Source: Rhododendron vialii
Taxonomy: Eukaryota > Streptophyta > Magnoliopsida > Ericales > Ericaceae
Reading direction: 5' to 3'
DNA: 64,000 nucleotides
Assembly: GCF_030253575.1 (NCBI RefSeq)
Contig: NC_080559.1
Location: 34,777,501-34,841,500, forward strand
Numbering within the stretch: position 1 is the stretch's first letter; each line of letters begins with the position of its first letter. The notes beneath the pieces are model-generated. The model worked only from the letters and a program-made list of their open reading frames with translations, did not search any database and was not told where the DNA came from. The translations under genes and the position numbers were made by a program. Positions 45,059 through 57,600 of the stretch are shown in pieces.

Positions 45059-46417
45059 AGACCCCTGCAGCACTAGCCTTGGCTATACCGCAAACAACTC
45101 CTATGTTCTAACAGAGTGTTTCATCAACTGTTTAAATATTGTTTTGTGTTTACCCGTGTGAGTAAAACCTGGTTCCTGGCTTCTGGAGATGGGAAAGGAA
45201 AGAAGGCATCTGCTTTCTTGATCCCTGGGAAGGAACCCTGCTTTTACAGCATGGTGACATTCATATGTATGGTATCTCTATATCCTATCCTGTTAGGAGT
45301 TTAGCGGTAATATGAAGTAATTGTTCCGATATCTGAACCTGTTGTGACATCAAACTGGCGGTCTACTAGTCTGGCATTACTGAACTACTACATGTTGCAA
45401 GATTGTAATCAAGGAACCTAGTTTTGGACTTTCAAGTAATATAATCGGACCTTCACTACGGAAGACTTATCTGGTACATGTTCCAATGTTCGGAGTTTTT
45501 TTTTTTATATTTAAGGTAGAATTTATTAAGATTTTGCGCTCGATCTCACCATTTTCGGCTAATTTGTTTCTCAAACAAGAGGAAAGGTGTTCTTTTCATC
45601 TCGTAATTTATCACCAACTCAGCCCATGAAACAAAAAACAAACTGAAAAAATAGCTACTATTAGTAACTCCTTTTGAAAACTCGTGCTCTCTTTGGAAGT
45701 TATGAAAAGAAATAAACTAAAGAATGGAAAGATAGAAAAAAAATAATCAAGAAATAAAGTTTAAAGAAAGTGTACAAGAAAATTTTATTGTTTTCAATAC
45801 TTAATTTGTATTATTTTCTCTTTCTTCTGTTATTTTTTCCATGTTCCAACGAGCTTCTATCTCTATGGCATTGTCCAAAGGCCCCTTTAGTGGAGGTTAG
45901 GTTTCAAGTCCCATAAAATGTGTTTTTGGTGTGATGTTCCTTCCCTTTTCCCAAGGGTAGGTTCTAACGATTGACAAATAGACAAGAGAACATTCAATAT
46001 TCTTCAGAATCGTTACGTGGTATCCTAACCTCATTTTCTATCATAGATTGGCATGAGACCGAAGTGGTATCCTGGCCTCATTTTCTATCATAAATTGGCA
46101 GGAGACCTAAGTATTTATCTTGGCTCCATATCAACTCAATGAACTCATATAAATGTGCGGTGGGAAAAATGTTAGACATTGAATGGAGAGTTTTCCCTAA
46201 ACTAAATGAACCAAATAGATTAAAGCCCATATTTTAAAGAATTTTTAGACAAGTCATTCTCATCATATCCATTAATTAAAATTCATTTAGTGAAAACAAT
46301 TTAACTAAAGTATTTTTTTTTTATTTTTTTTGATAAAAACTTCATTACCGTATTAGATTTGGCACTAAATTTTCGGGAGTTGTAAATATAAATTGATAGA
46401 GACCTACGCACTGTGAA
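45059..46417. other. Intergenic, eIF5A 3' region to aminopeptidase promoter
   Basis: The first few hundred bases are probably eIF5A 3' untranslated sequence. Oligo-T runs at 45499 and 46313-46330 each precede AT-rich sequence and may be ends of small retrocopies. A 47-bp tandem repeat lies at 46017-46110. No gene seen. Confidence 0.5.
46017..46110. repeat. 47-bp tandem duplication
   Basis: Two units starting GTGGTATCCT at 46017 and 46064 differ at about five positions. Confidence 0.9.
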
Positions 46418-49400
46418 ATGGCCGCCACTGTAGTCAATTGGACTTCTCTCCTTTCTTCCGCGACTGTTACAGCTTCTTCTTCCTCTGTTTTCACGAAATT
46501 GCGATCGACCCCGTTTCTTCGTCTCTCGTTTACACTCTCACCCTTGTGTTCTCGCACTAGGACGCAGCGCATGGCTCAGTCTCTCTCTCGCTCCACTCTT
46601 GGCCTCACTCATCCTGCTCCAATCCAACCCCCCAAGGTCTCTCTCCCAGTACCCACAATCTCTAATTGGGTTTCTTTTATGTTTGTATGTCGCTTTTTTA
46701 TTAATTGTCTGTTTGTTCTGAGCTTAGATCAGTAGATAGTGAATTTCTGTTTATGGGTCATCCTCTTTTCCACATTTGTATATATATATATATTTGATCG
46801 GCTATTCTTGTTGAGTAGTTGAATAGATGATATGGATTTACGGGTTTCACTCTCTTTTACTGAAGGATGTTATGATTTGTGTAGCAGGGATATGTAATTT
46901 CGTAATTGCTACAACTTGCCCTTTTTTAAAAAAATCTTAACTACAACAAATTTTTTGTAATTGCTACGATTCCAATTGATTTTTCACCCATGCATGCCCA
47001 TAGAAGTCGAAAACAATTTTCTAAGACAGTTTTTGCATGATAACCTTTTAATTTGCTAAAGCAATAAAGTGGGTCTCCTTTAAAGTAGATGTTTTAACGA
47101 ATCAGGCAGGAGGGCATTGTTATCACACTTGGTCAGATGGATGAACTATATCAGACCCATAAAGCTACTTAGGTTCTATTGTTGTTGTTTCTCATATAGA
47201 TTAAGTGAGCAACTGATAATGCTTGTTTGTGTTGTGAAAACCATGAAAGATCTCGTTTGCTGCAAAAGAGATCGATTTGGTGGAATGGAAAGGGGATATA
47301 CTTGCAATTGGGGTTACAGAGAAAGACATGGCTAAAGATGAGAACTTGAAATTCCAAAACCCGATCCTGAAGAAACTTGATTCTCATTTGGGCGGTTTAT
47401 TGGCCGAAGCTTCTTCAGAGGAAGATTTCTCTGGGAAAGCTGGACAGTCAACAGTTCTTAGGCTTCCTGGTCTTGGGTCGAAGAGGGTTGGGTTAATTGG
47501 GCTTGGACAGTGTACTTCAGCTATCGCTGCATATCGGAGTCTTGGTGAGGCTGTTGCTGGGGCAGCGAAGACTTCACAGGCGAGTAATGTGGCCATTTCA
47601 CTTGCCTCTTCCGAGGGTCTCTCTGGTGACTCAAAACTCACTACTGCTTCGGCAATAGCATGTGGTACTTATTTCTGTTTCTTTCCCATCTTGTTGGTAT
47701 TGATTTTGTGTTGCGTTTATGGATTTATAATGGGTGAATCATGGTGGAATGACTTGATGCGGTAGGAACTGTGCTGGGGATTCATGAAGATAGCAGGTTT
47801 AAGTCAGAGTCAAAGAAGCCAGCGCTGAAATCTGTGGATATTCTTGGTCTTGGAACTGGACCTGAGCTAGAGAAGAGACTTAAGTATGCAGAAGATGTTT
47901 GCTCGGGGATAATTTTTGGGAGAGAGTTGGTTAATGCACCTGCCAATGTGCTCACCCCTGGTTTGTAATCTTCCTTCTACTGTTCTACAATATACTCTCT
48001 TCTTATCTTCCTTGCACTTTCTAACTTTATCGGGTGGTGTCCTATCACATTATCCACATAGTGCATCTGTAGTGCCTTTCATTTAGCTTTATGATTTTCT
48101 TCCGTTATTGACTCTACTGGTGCCACTGCACAATGCAACATAATCTGCATTACGATTTAGTTTTGCTCTTGCATCTCAGGTGTCCTAGCAGAAGAAGCTT
48201 CAAAAATTGCCTCCATGTACAACGATGTTCTTTCTGTGACAATTTTGGATGCAGAGCAGTGCAAAGAATTGAAAATGGGTTCATACCTTGGTGTAGCTGC
48301 TGCTTCAGCAAATCCTCCACATTTCATCCATTTGTGTTACAAACCACCGAGTGGTCCTGCTAAAACCAAGTTGGCTTTGGTGGGGAAAGGATTGACTTTT
48401 GACAGGTGAGTACACATTTGAACTTTATGACTATCTATTTGAAACAGATAAACGTGGCATTATTGGGAGTAAGTTGCTGCCTTGTTGGGAGAATTTAGAT
48501 GAACACTGTGTGCAGATTTGGGCTGTTTGTTAATTTGAGGTTCTTTGTTGGATAGCTATAATGACTAGCTAGTTGACTGATTTTTTCTGCGGTATTAGTG
48601 TCGCTATCCCCATTTAATGTTTTTCTGTTACTGGTTGCATTTAATATATAAGTGAATATTCATAAAAAATGACAGTGGGGGTGATTATTATTATATGCTT
48701 TTGGAACCTGTATTATGTACATTGGTGATTGACTTTGTATATGTTGCTATTATAGTGGTGGCTACAACATCAAGACTGGACCTGGCTGTTCAATTGAGCT
48801 CATGAAATTTGACATGGGAGGTTCAGCAGCAGTTTTGGGTGCTGCAAAAGCTCTTGGTCAAATAAAACCACCAGGAGTAGAGGCCAGTAATTTTGTGATG
48901 GGAACTATATCTTAATTAGTTTTCACTTGCATGGTCTTGCATTTATTTTCTTCCTTAACTTTCAACCTCTGACCAATCCTGTCTGGCAATCAATATGATT
49001 TTTGTCTTAGTAGTGAATCATTTACTTGCAGGTTCATTTCATTGTTGCAGCTTGTGAGAATATGATAAGCGGAACTGGTATGAGGCCAGGAGACATTGTC
49101 ACAGCCTCTAATGGAAAGACAATTGAGGTATGCTTTTGTATTTTCCAGAAAAATTGCCTTATTTAGCTTAAGGGAAGATTAAATGACTTGTTTATTTTGT
49201 TGTCTTTTTACAGATGTTTTTTATCATTCTCTTTTTAGGTTAAATGACTCATGATTTTTCCTCGCATCTTAGCTTTTCCCCTTAAATTCCATATCATGAA
49301 TTTTTTTTTGGTTACAATCACAAATTCAGCTAATGTTTAGGAGTTAGTGTGTGAGAAATTTCCGTAGGCAAACGCATGCTACATGTGTTAGTTCGGATGA

Positions 49401-52400
49401 TGGATCTGAGTGTGCGCATACTATCGGTTGAAGACGTTGAGAAATGATGGTAATAGTGCTTGGACTCAATCTCAGGTGTAATTGCATAAGATCGCATATT
49501 TGTACAGTACTTGTGCTTTTCATATTGCAAATCGATCTGGTTTCTGGGAAGTTAGTTAGAAATGTGGATAGTCTCCTCAGTTCTAGTTTCAGAAGCACAA
49601 AATAATATTGATTGAGCAACCTCTGCATCTCTAAAGCCCTTGTTAACATGTAAGACCTATTATGGTGAGAGAAGAATGCTTGTGTTGCCTAATGCATAGG
49701 AGCTAAAATGAGAAAAGCCTTCAGATTGTTTTTTGCATACAGGGTAGGATGCAGCCTTACTGGAGCTGTACCAGAACCCGCACCCATACTCACACGGAAA
49801 CGTTTTGGCAGTACTAGTGCTTCATAGATTGAGAGTGGTCCTGAATTGCGGCATCTAGTGGTGCCTTTAGAAGTTTGTTCTGTCATTTTTTCCCTTCATA
49901 TAGTTGGTTATGAATATCTAGGACTAGGATGCAGCTATTAGAGAATGATATGACGTGGAAGCAGATTGGGGGGAACACTGTTCCAGATAAGGCCTTATTT
50001 ATTGCAGTCTTTACTGTTCCAGGAGGATGTTTGTGTTTTTGCTTTGCGTTGCCATATTTTGGATCTAATTACTATGTGACTTTGTAATTCACAACCATTT
50101 TTTATTAGTTTTGAAAAATTTGCCAGAAAGAGAAAGGAAAACTTAGATGGAGGGGGAAAACATGGACAACTTCATTTTTTGCGTAACTATAATGATTGGG
50201 TATCTTCTACATACGATGATTTTTTAATTTTTTTTGGTGAGGCTGAAATCATATGGAGTGAAACATGCCAGAGTTACAAGAGTGGAGTAATATTACCAGA
50301 GAACATGGATAGGGGAGGTTCCTTTGATTGACAATCTATAACTTACAAGTTGAAGCAAGTATGCTTTTGTTTCCTGAAGAGGGTGAAGAAGATAATGTAA
50401 AGACAATAGGCGAGGAGCCATTTGCTTCTGATAATACCATTTGGATCACAAATTCACAATATGTGCTTTAAATGACCCAAATTTTTATGCATTATATTAC
50501 TAAATGTTTGAAATTTTGATGTACTGGAATTTTCCTCATGCCTTTCTATATAAGTGTGATGATTTAATCAGTCATGAATGTTTATTGGCTTTATTTTGTT
50601 GTAGGTCAACAACACTGATGCAGAGGGAAGACTTACACTGGCAGATGCTTTGGTATATGCCTGTAACCAAGGCGTAGAGAAGGTATTAAACTTGTTTAAT
50701 ACCACACTACATCGTACTTATAGTCTTTTATGGGAAGACCCTTTTGGTAGATATGGTTTAATGATAATGCCAAAACTGTTTTTGTTAGTGCCAAAACTCT
50801 AGTGCACAAAAGGCTTGTACCATGTGTAGTGTACAAGACTTTTATGCACTTGAGTTTTGGCACCAACAAAAACACAATGATAAAATTGGTGAATAAGTGC
50901 TTCTTACTGATGGGGGTGAATTTGGTATGGTCAATTCTGTATTCTACAGACTAAGTTCTCTTTTCTATAATACTGCTAAGTCTGGATCTTCCTCAAGACA
51001 TGTAGGGATAATATATAGACTTGTGTCATTGTGTGTGAAAAGATCAATTAGTGGTTCATTGTTGTAAGTTGTAACAGTTTGAAAGAGTTATCCATCTTTG
51101 TATGTTTAGTTTGGTTTTTTAGTTGTTGATCAATTGTTTTGCAGATAGTTGACCTAGCAACATTAACTGGGGCCTGCGTAGTTGCTCTTGGACCGTCAAT
51201 TGCAGGTATCTACTTTTGACATTCTTGGTCATGAATTATGATAGTGTTCCTGGTTGGAATCATCTGAGTTTTGAGTGTTATGCCGAAGATAGATTGCAAA
51301 GGAAAGAAGAACAGTACTCATTACGGAAAAACTTCATTGTATGATTTGAAGTCGTTGAAATGTACATGTCATCATCATTGTTTTAAAAAGTAGAGAACTA
51401 AATACAATGGCTTTGGCAACAATTTGAACATTTTAGATTCCCTTCGGAATTACTTTTAGATGGTGACTGATTTTAGATGGTTACTGTATATGGTACATTT
51501 AGTACATACTACAATTGTCAATAAAATTTACAACTCGAGCCCTCTTTTTACTACGTTTTCTTGATGGAAAATCTTATGTTCAAATAACAGGTATCTTTAC
51601 ACCTAGTGATGACCTTGCAAAGGAGGTACTTGCAGCTTCAGAGATCAGTGGGGAAAAACTTTGGAGGATGCCATTGGAGGAAAGCTATTGGGAATCCATG
51701 AAATCAGGAGTAGCTGATATGGTCAATACTGGTGGTCGTCCAGGTGGTGCCATCACTGCAGCTCTTTTCTTGAAACAGGTAACTACTCCATTTGACAATT
51801 GTTTGTGTTGCCCTTACTGAGTGTTTTCTGTCATATGCAGAGCAAGTGTTTCCTCTTTATTCATGTTCTTGCTTTGCAAAGATGATTGCACACAAAATTG
51901 TGATAAGAAAATTCGAATTTTACACTCTTTTTGAGCATGTTGTTGTTTGAAGTTCTTTTTGTTTGTAGACTTTGCATTCAATTAGTTGGATTGTTTCCCA
52001 CCCATTTGAAACGTGTATATTTCGAGCCAGTCCTATATTCTAGGTGTATTGTGTAAGGGGTTATTTGGGGCTTGAGGGTTTTCTATGAGAGAGAATGGAT
52101 AAAATCGATTTGTTGCGAACTAGTTTATTCAATTCCACTAAAATCTATAATCTATAATTTAAAGCCAAAATCGAAGTCATGGTTGAAGTATTTTTCTACA
52201 GTTATCAAACAACCCTCATTGTGTTCTCGTGTGGCTGTTCTATTTTTTGCTGCGTAATTTCGGGTTCTGCAAACTCTTTGCAGTTCGTTGACGAGAAGGT
52301 TCAATGGATGCACATTGACATGGCTGGCCCTGTTTGGAATGATAAGAAGAAAACTGGAACAGGATTCGGCATTTCAACTCTGGTGGAATGGGTTCTGAAA

Positions 52401-52412
52401 AACTCTTCTTGA
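46418..52412 (+). CDS. LAP: Leucine aminopeptidase, M17 family, plastid-targeted
   Basis: Hexameric two-metal aminopeptidase that removes N-terminal residues; plant forms also act as chaperones. Ten exons: 46418-46636, 47250-47664, 47766-47960, 48180-48405, 48756-48882, 49032-49127, 50605-50682, 51145-51205, 51591-51778, 52284-52412. They add to 577 codons in one frame, normal for the family. Residues 1 to about 50 are rich in Ser, Thr and Arg and lack acidic residues, fitting a chloroplast transit peptide; M52 could start a cytosolic form. By alignment with E. coli PepA the metal ligands are K346, D351, D371, D431 and E433, and the catalytic residues K358 and R435. The M17 signature NTDAEGRL is at 429-436. 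Intron 5 starts with GC (GAG|GCCAGT), while all others are GT-AG. Intron 7 holds a small MITE. No defects seen. Confidence 0.95.
48883..49031 (+). other. GC-AG intron in the aminopeptidase gene
   Basis: Exon 5 must end at GAG (48882) to give PPGVE followed by [10 protein letters not shown]. The next bases are GCCAGT, not GT. Using the nearest GT (48877) would delete Val-Glu. The change looks like a T-to-C transition from GTCAGT. Confidence 0.65.
50762..50885. mobile_element. Small foldback MITE in aminopeptidase intron 7
   Basis: GTTTTTGTTAGTGCCAAAAC and its near reverse complement GTTTTGGCACCAACAAAAAC face each other around CTTGTACCATGTGTAGTGTA. Related copies start the 1.1-kb duplicated blocks near 33366 and 34890. 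Confidence 0.75.
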
Positions 52413-52929
52413 TCTCGGTTTAGAGTTCACTGTTCTAGGGGAAACAGCTCCAACAGATAGTAGCCATGAAAAGAGAAGAATTTGTTTCTGAAGGGAGAGC
52501 TCAGAGGAATGAAAATCATCATCAGTTTAGGCATTGCATTGGGAATGTGGAAGCTTGCTTCAGTAAATTAGAACCATTTCTTCTCTTTTCCAATAAATAA
52601 AAAGCACAAAAACAATTGTCTCTTCATGCAAAAGGGCCTCTATTGTCTGAAATCTGGATCATAAATATAATTACTCAATGGTTTCTGGGTGTTTAGCCGG
52701 TAAGGTGATTGCAATAGTTAAGGCTATGCTGGAGGCATTCTAGCTTCTTTGTTGGGATCGTGAATCTGTAGAGTTATCTACATTGGAAAAAAGGGGTAAG
52801 AGAAAACGAGGGTCAGGAGTCTTTATGGTCACGCCTAGGGGAGGTTGTTATAGCCGCTTGCCCCCTCTTCCACCCCCTTTTGAGTAGTAAAGAAAAAATT
52901 TCTGACCCATTCCCTTGGTGCACGTCGAT

Positions 52930-53321
52930 TAGGCCAGTCAATGGACCGAATTCGATCCGAAAAATCCAATTCGAATCTGATAATCCGAATTCGGTAATTT
53001 GGATTCGGATCGGATTAAATCCATTATCAATTCGAATTCGAACTTTATTTTTTAATTTTTTTATAAAAACAATAAATTTTTTATTTTGAAAAAAAAATTG
53101 TTTAAGTTGTATTTTTATTTTTTATTGGAAAATAATTTTTTTTTTTTTTTTGGCTAAAATTTTTGAAGTAAAAAAGTTTTCGGATTTTTAGATCGGATCC
53201 GAATTTTTCGGATTCAGATTACCACTATTGGATTTAAGTCTTATAGGATTCGGATCGGATTCAAGTCTTAATGGATTCGGATTTGTCATATTTGGATCGG
53301 ATCGACCCATTGACAAGCCTA
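52930..53321. mobile_element. hAT-like element, 392 bp
   Basis: The ends TAGGCCAGTCAATGGACCG and, in reverse complement, TAGGCTTGTCAATGGGTCG are inverted repeats. ACGTCGAT (52922-52929) and AAGTCGAT (53322-53329) are an 8-bp duplication with one mismatch. The interior is made of GGATTCGGATCGGATT-type words and poly-A/T. It lies about 520 bp after the aminopeptidase stop. Confidence 0.8.
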
Positions 53322-53329
53322 AAGTCGAT

Positions 53330-54680
53330 GCTATTGCTTGATTAAACAACGAAATTCATTGTTTACCTACAATCGGATGTTTTCTTTCTCTTCCTCTTCC
53401 TCTTCGTATGTATCAGTGTTGCGGTACATTTTCGATCATTAGGGATGTGGACGGTAGTATACTGTTCGGTGTAATGTGTAGATTGAACAAATTAAAACCT
53501 CATTGTTCAATTAGTTAGGTTTCGTTCCGCTAACAAAAATCTATAGTAAATAATACAAGGGCGTAGGATCCATTTATACTTCACAAAAGACAAATTGTTG
53601 CAATGGTTGAGATTAGTGGGTTTATTTACTCCTAATAATGGTACATTAATGTTTCTGTGATTTTTCAAAAAAATAAATAAAGAGAAGAACACCAAAACTT
53701 TTCAAATTCTCTCTTCCTCTATGTGCTAATTTGAATAATATATACGAGCGTTCCGGGAATACAAATAAAAACACAAAAAAAGACACTCCATCTCAACTAT
53801 TGAAACCAATGGTTGAGATTAGAAGTTCACAAAAAATTACTTCTGGCCACAAAGAATTACGGCCAAGAGTAATTCTTTGGGGCCAATAGTAATTATTCAC
53901 GGCCAAGAGTAATTCTTCGTGATCTCATCCTTTGATAAATTTTCTAGAGGATGATTAGTAATCATATCCTTCCATTCAAATTGGATTCTCTTTGACATTA
54001 TCTTTTTACATCTACCAAAAAATATCAAAACCCTCCAAATCTCATTTGAATTTTCAATAAGAAAATATGTTATGGAAATTGTGAAGATTCGTTGAAAATT
54101 TTCACTCCGTGATTTGTGGGATGATTTGAATTTGAAGAAAAAATAAAATCGCGAGTCCAAAATTTATTTATGTGTAATGATCGTTCGAGCCGTGCCTAAA
54201 CACGGACATGCACTAGTAAGTACTTAAAATGGAAACTAAGTACTTAAAAAATAAAAAATAAGAATCTTAACAAAACGAGACCTTATTTTGGTCAAAATCT
54301 GGGTTTTTGGGTCCAACTAGAGACAAGCTCGGTCCATGTGAATACAGGTCTAAGTTATGGCCCAATTGAATTTGAAGACCAGCCCAGTCCACATAGGAGT
54401 ACTATTTCTTGGAAAACTTTTTTTTTAAAGCTTACACGTGCGTAGTTGCTCTGATTGACGTCGCGCGTGCGGGTTAAACCCCACCTTTGTTCTTGGTTTC
54501 AGACATAATAATAAAGGTGGTACCTTTTGCTTTGGAGCTGTTCAACCAAATTCTCCTTCTCTCTTTTCTTTTCTTTTTCTAAATATATACTGCTGTATTC
54601 GTTGATAATCATGTATATATAGACATAGAGACAGGAGATATAGATATAGACAAGTTTATAGATAGAGAGAGGATAACAGA
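53330..54680. other. Intergenic and promoter region
   Basis: Contains a short repeat of GGCCAAGAGTAATTCTT (53861-53920). No gene seen. TATA-like words occur at about 54581 (AATATATAC) and 54613 (TATATATAG) before the next gene, and I cannot tell which is used. Confidence 0.45.
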
Positions 54681-57600
54681 ATGAGTGTTTCTCTCACTGT
54701 AATGACCTTCAATCTTCTTGAAGATCAGCCGGAGGACAGTCCAAACTCGTGGCAGAGGAGGAGAGATTTGTGTCTCAGCGTTATCACCAGTTACTCCCCA
54801 AACATCCTCTGTACCCAACAAGGTATATATGTACATGTCTTTCTATGGATCTTGACTGTGAATTTGTGCTTTGTTCTTGCAATGGGTGATCTGGGTCAGT
54901 TTCCATTTGTGTTTTGGTGATGGATTTTGCCTCTTTTTTGGATCTTAAATAGTTGTGCAGTTGAATTGTTTGAACAAGAATCAACAATTTCTTTGAATGG
55001 TGCTGCCAATTTCTTTGAATGGTGCTGCGATTTGATTCTTTACTCGAATCAAGTCTTGACCCAAACTTAGATAAGAGTTACAAACCTTCCAAATCCTTCT
55101 CCGAAGGGAGAATCTTTTCTTTAGTCAAAGTTTTCCATGTTAGTAGTGGCTTTCGAATATACGAATTTGCGTAGATTTGACTCAAACTTGTGCTTAAATC
55201 TTGGATATCGTTTGGTGTACTTCGCATCAAATGAAGCTTTAATCCATTTAATTCATAATTTGGTATGGTGAAAATGTTCTAAGGGGAAAATTACATTTTG
55301 AGCCCCCTTCCTTTCGCTTTCTCGGAGTTTGTTGGGTTGGTTGTTATTGCTTCAGGTGTGTTATTTTAGTTTCTCTGACATCTTATTTAATTGCTTTTTC
55401 TTGTCATTGTCTTTGCTCTTTCTTTCTGAGTTTTCAGGTGTGAGTTCACAGTTGGAGTATCTTCAGCAGGGCTTGCCAGGTAATATCAGTGGCAATTTCA
55501 TTTCTGTCCATCCCAAAACATATAACTGTAGAAGGGCAAGGTAGTTCATTTACTTGTTACTGGTAAAATTTTCGAATTTGTGTCACATAATTGAAATTAG
55601 GAAATCCTGACTATGTCAGTCGAGCTGATGAGACGTGTGGTTAGATGACATTGTGGATTATCATAACTTAAACCCCTCCTTTCCGGCTGTGACTGGGGAT
55701 TCGATCTTCTCAATTAGGCCATGAAAAGGGCTTAATGCTTTCATCTAATGATTATAGACTGCCTCGGACGCCCCTGAACTTCCTGATGCTGATAACTTCT
55801 ATGATATAACATCTTTTAAAATCAACTTGTTGGTGTTAATTGCAGGATGGGGGGTTAAGTAGATGTTGATAAACTTTGTAAACAATCTGTTTCTGGGTAT
55901 TAGTGGGATAGAGTAATGATGGAACTTGTTATGATTGTTTGAGGACTTCAGAGTTATTATTTTTTTGTCTCGACTAAGAAACCATTGGACTTGTCTTCTT
56001 GAATCCACTAGGTTATGATCACTTTGGTATTTCGAGAAAAGGAGCTGAAGACACTTCAGACCAATATTGCACCATCTTTTATGACAAGGAGAAGGTCTCT
56101 TATTGTTTCCGTTTCTCTCCAATCATGATATTTATATCCGCTTGCTTTGTAAATAAGATATAGTTTCATAGATTAGGTTTGATAAATTTCTTTCTCCGTC
56201 CCTAATAAATGAAGGTAGAGCTGCTAGAAGGTGGGACCTTTTGGTTGTCAGAGTCACCTTCAGTCCCTGGAAGCACATCTTGGGGCTCTGAAGTTCCTTG
56301 TATTGCAACGTGGGCGATATCCTTTTTGCTTTAATGTGATATTTTGTTCCAAATTTATCTTTTTTGTTATAAATGTTTTTCCTTGACAAAATGTCTACAC
56401 ATTTCAACTAAAAGGAGTTGAGCCACCAGGTTTTTCATTTGAGATAGTAAATACAATCATGGACGAGTTCAGTCCTCGAGCCCGTAGGAGAAGTGCTTTA
56501 CTCACATGGCAGCATATTGCGTCTTTGCCTCCTACCTTACCAGTTGTATATTGTGGAGGATTTAACACACAAAAGGAATCAACTACAGGACGTTTTCTTC
56601 TTGGGAGATCTAGGTATCATCCTTGACATGGGTATTTGATGCTGATAGGAAAATTTTTACTCCTGCAGTTATATTTTGCTGCATCGGTAATGTCCATGGA
56701 TAATACAATAGAGAAGGTAATAATAATGCTGAGGTCATGTTTAGTGTAGGAGAGTAACAAATTTGTTCATTAACTAAAAGTAGTTCCTAGAAATGGTTGT
56801 TGAAACACCAACTGATCTCATTGTTGAGGTAAAAACCGTAAAATGTTTGTGTTATTTGCATTGCAATCCTAGTGCAATTGCATCACGGCATTCTTATTTG
56901 AGAAATAACCCATATCATCTTACTTACTACTCTAGTTTTACTGCTTTTATTTTCATAAAAAAAAAAAAAAAGACGGTGGCTAAGTTCATCTTTTGCTTAT
57001 GACTTAGCTTTGATTGCAGTCTTTGTGGTGCATAGATACTGCCTTGTTTCTTTGGCAATCCATCTCTGCAGAATTACAGTGTCTGTCTGTTGTTCTCCTG
57101 ATATGTGCTGAGAAGTGAGAACTGGCCCTTTGAAGATAATTTAACGGGAAATTCCATGTTCTGATGTCTCTAATTGCGCCCTTTTAGGAATAATCTGATG
57201 ATAATTTTTTCTTCTCCATCTTCGAATATGAGACTTGTTTACACGTGATATTCTCTGCAATACAGATACAGTCATTTTGATGTTTCATTTGTAAAACTTG
57301 TTTTTTAAGCCTAGCAAAAAGCGCAGCTGCCGTTCTGGAAAACACTACACTTTTGTTCTTTTTATTGTACAAAACAGAACTTTTCCATTTGTTGGGTAGG
57401 CAACTGATTGCACAATTGCTCCTTTTTCTTGGCACTCTGCTCACAGGGAGCATGGAGTGGTAGGTGATATGAGGGATGTATGGCCCAACTCTCGGGTGAG
57501 GAAGAATGTCTCTCTCATTCGCACTTATCATGGCTTCAAAGGTACCAAATTCTCACCTGTGGACCGCTCTTTTAGGCTGTGCTTGAATCAAGATTTATCA

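Noticed and set aside
53330-53930. Repeated GGCCAAGAGTAATTCTT as a regulatory array
   Set aside because: Only two or three short copies, not placed near a defined promoter; too little to support a function.
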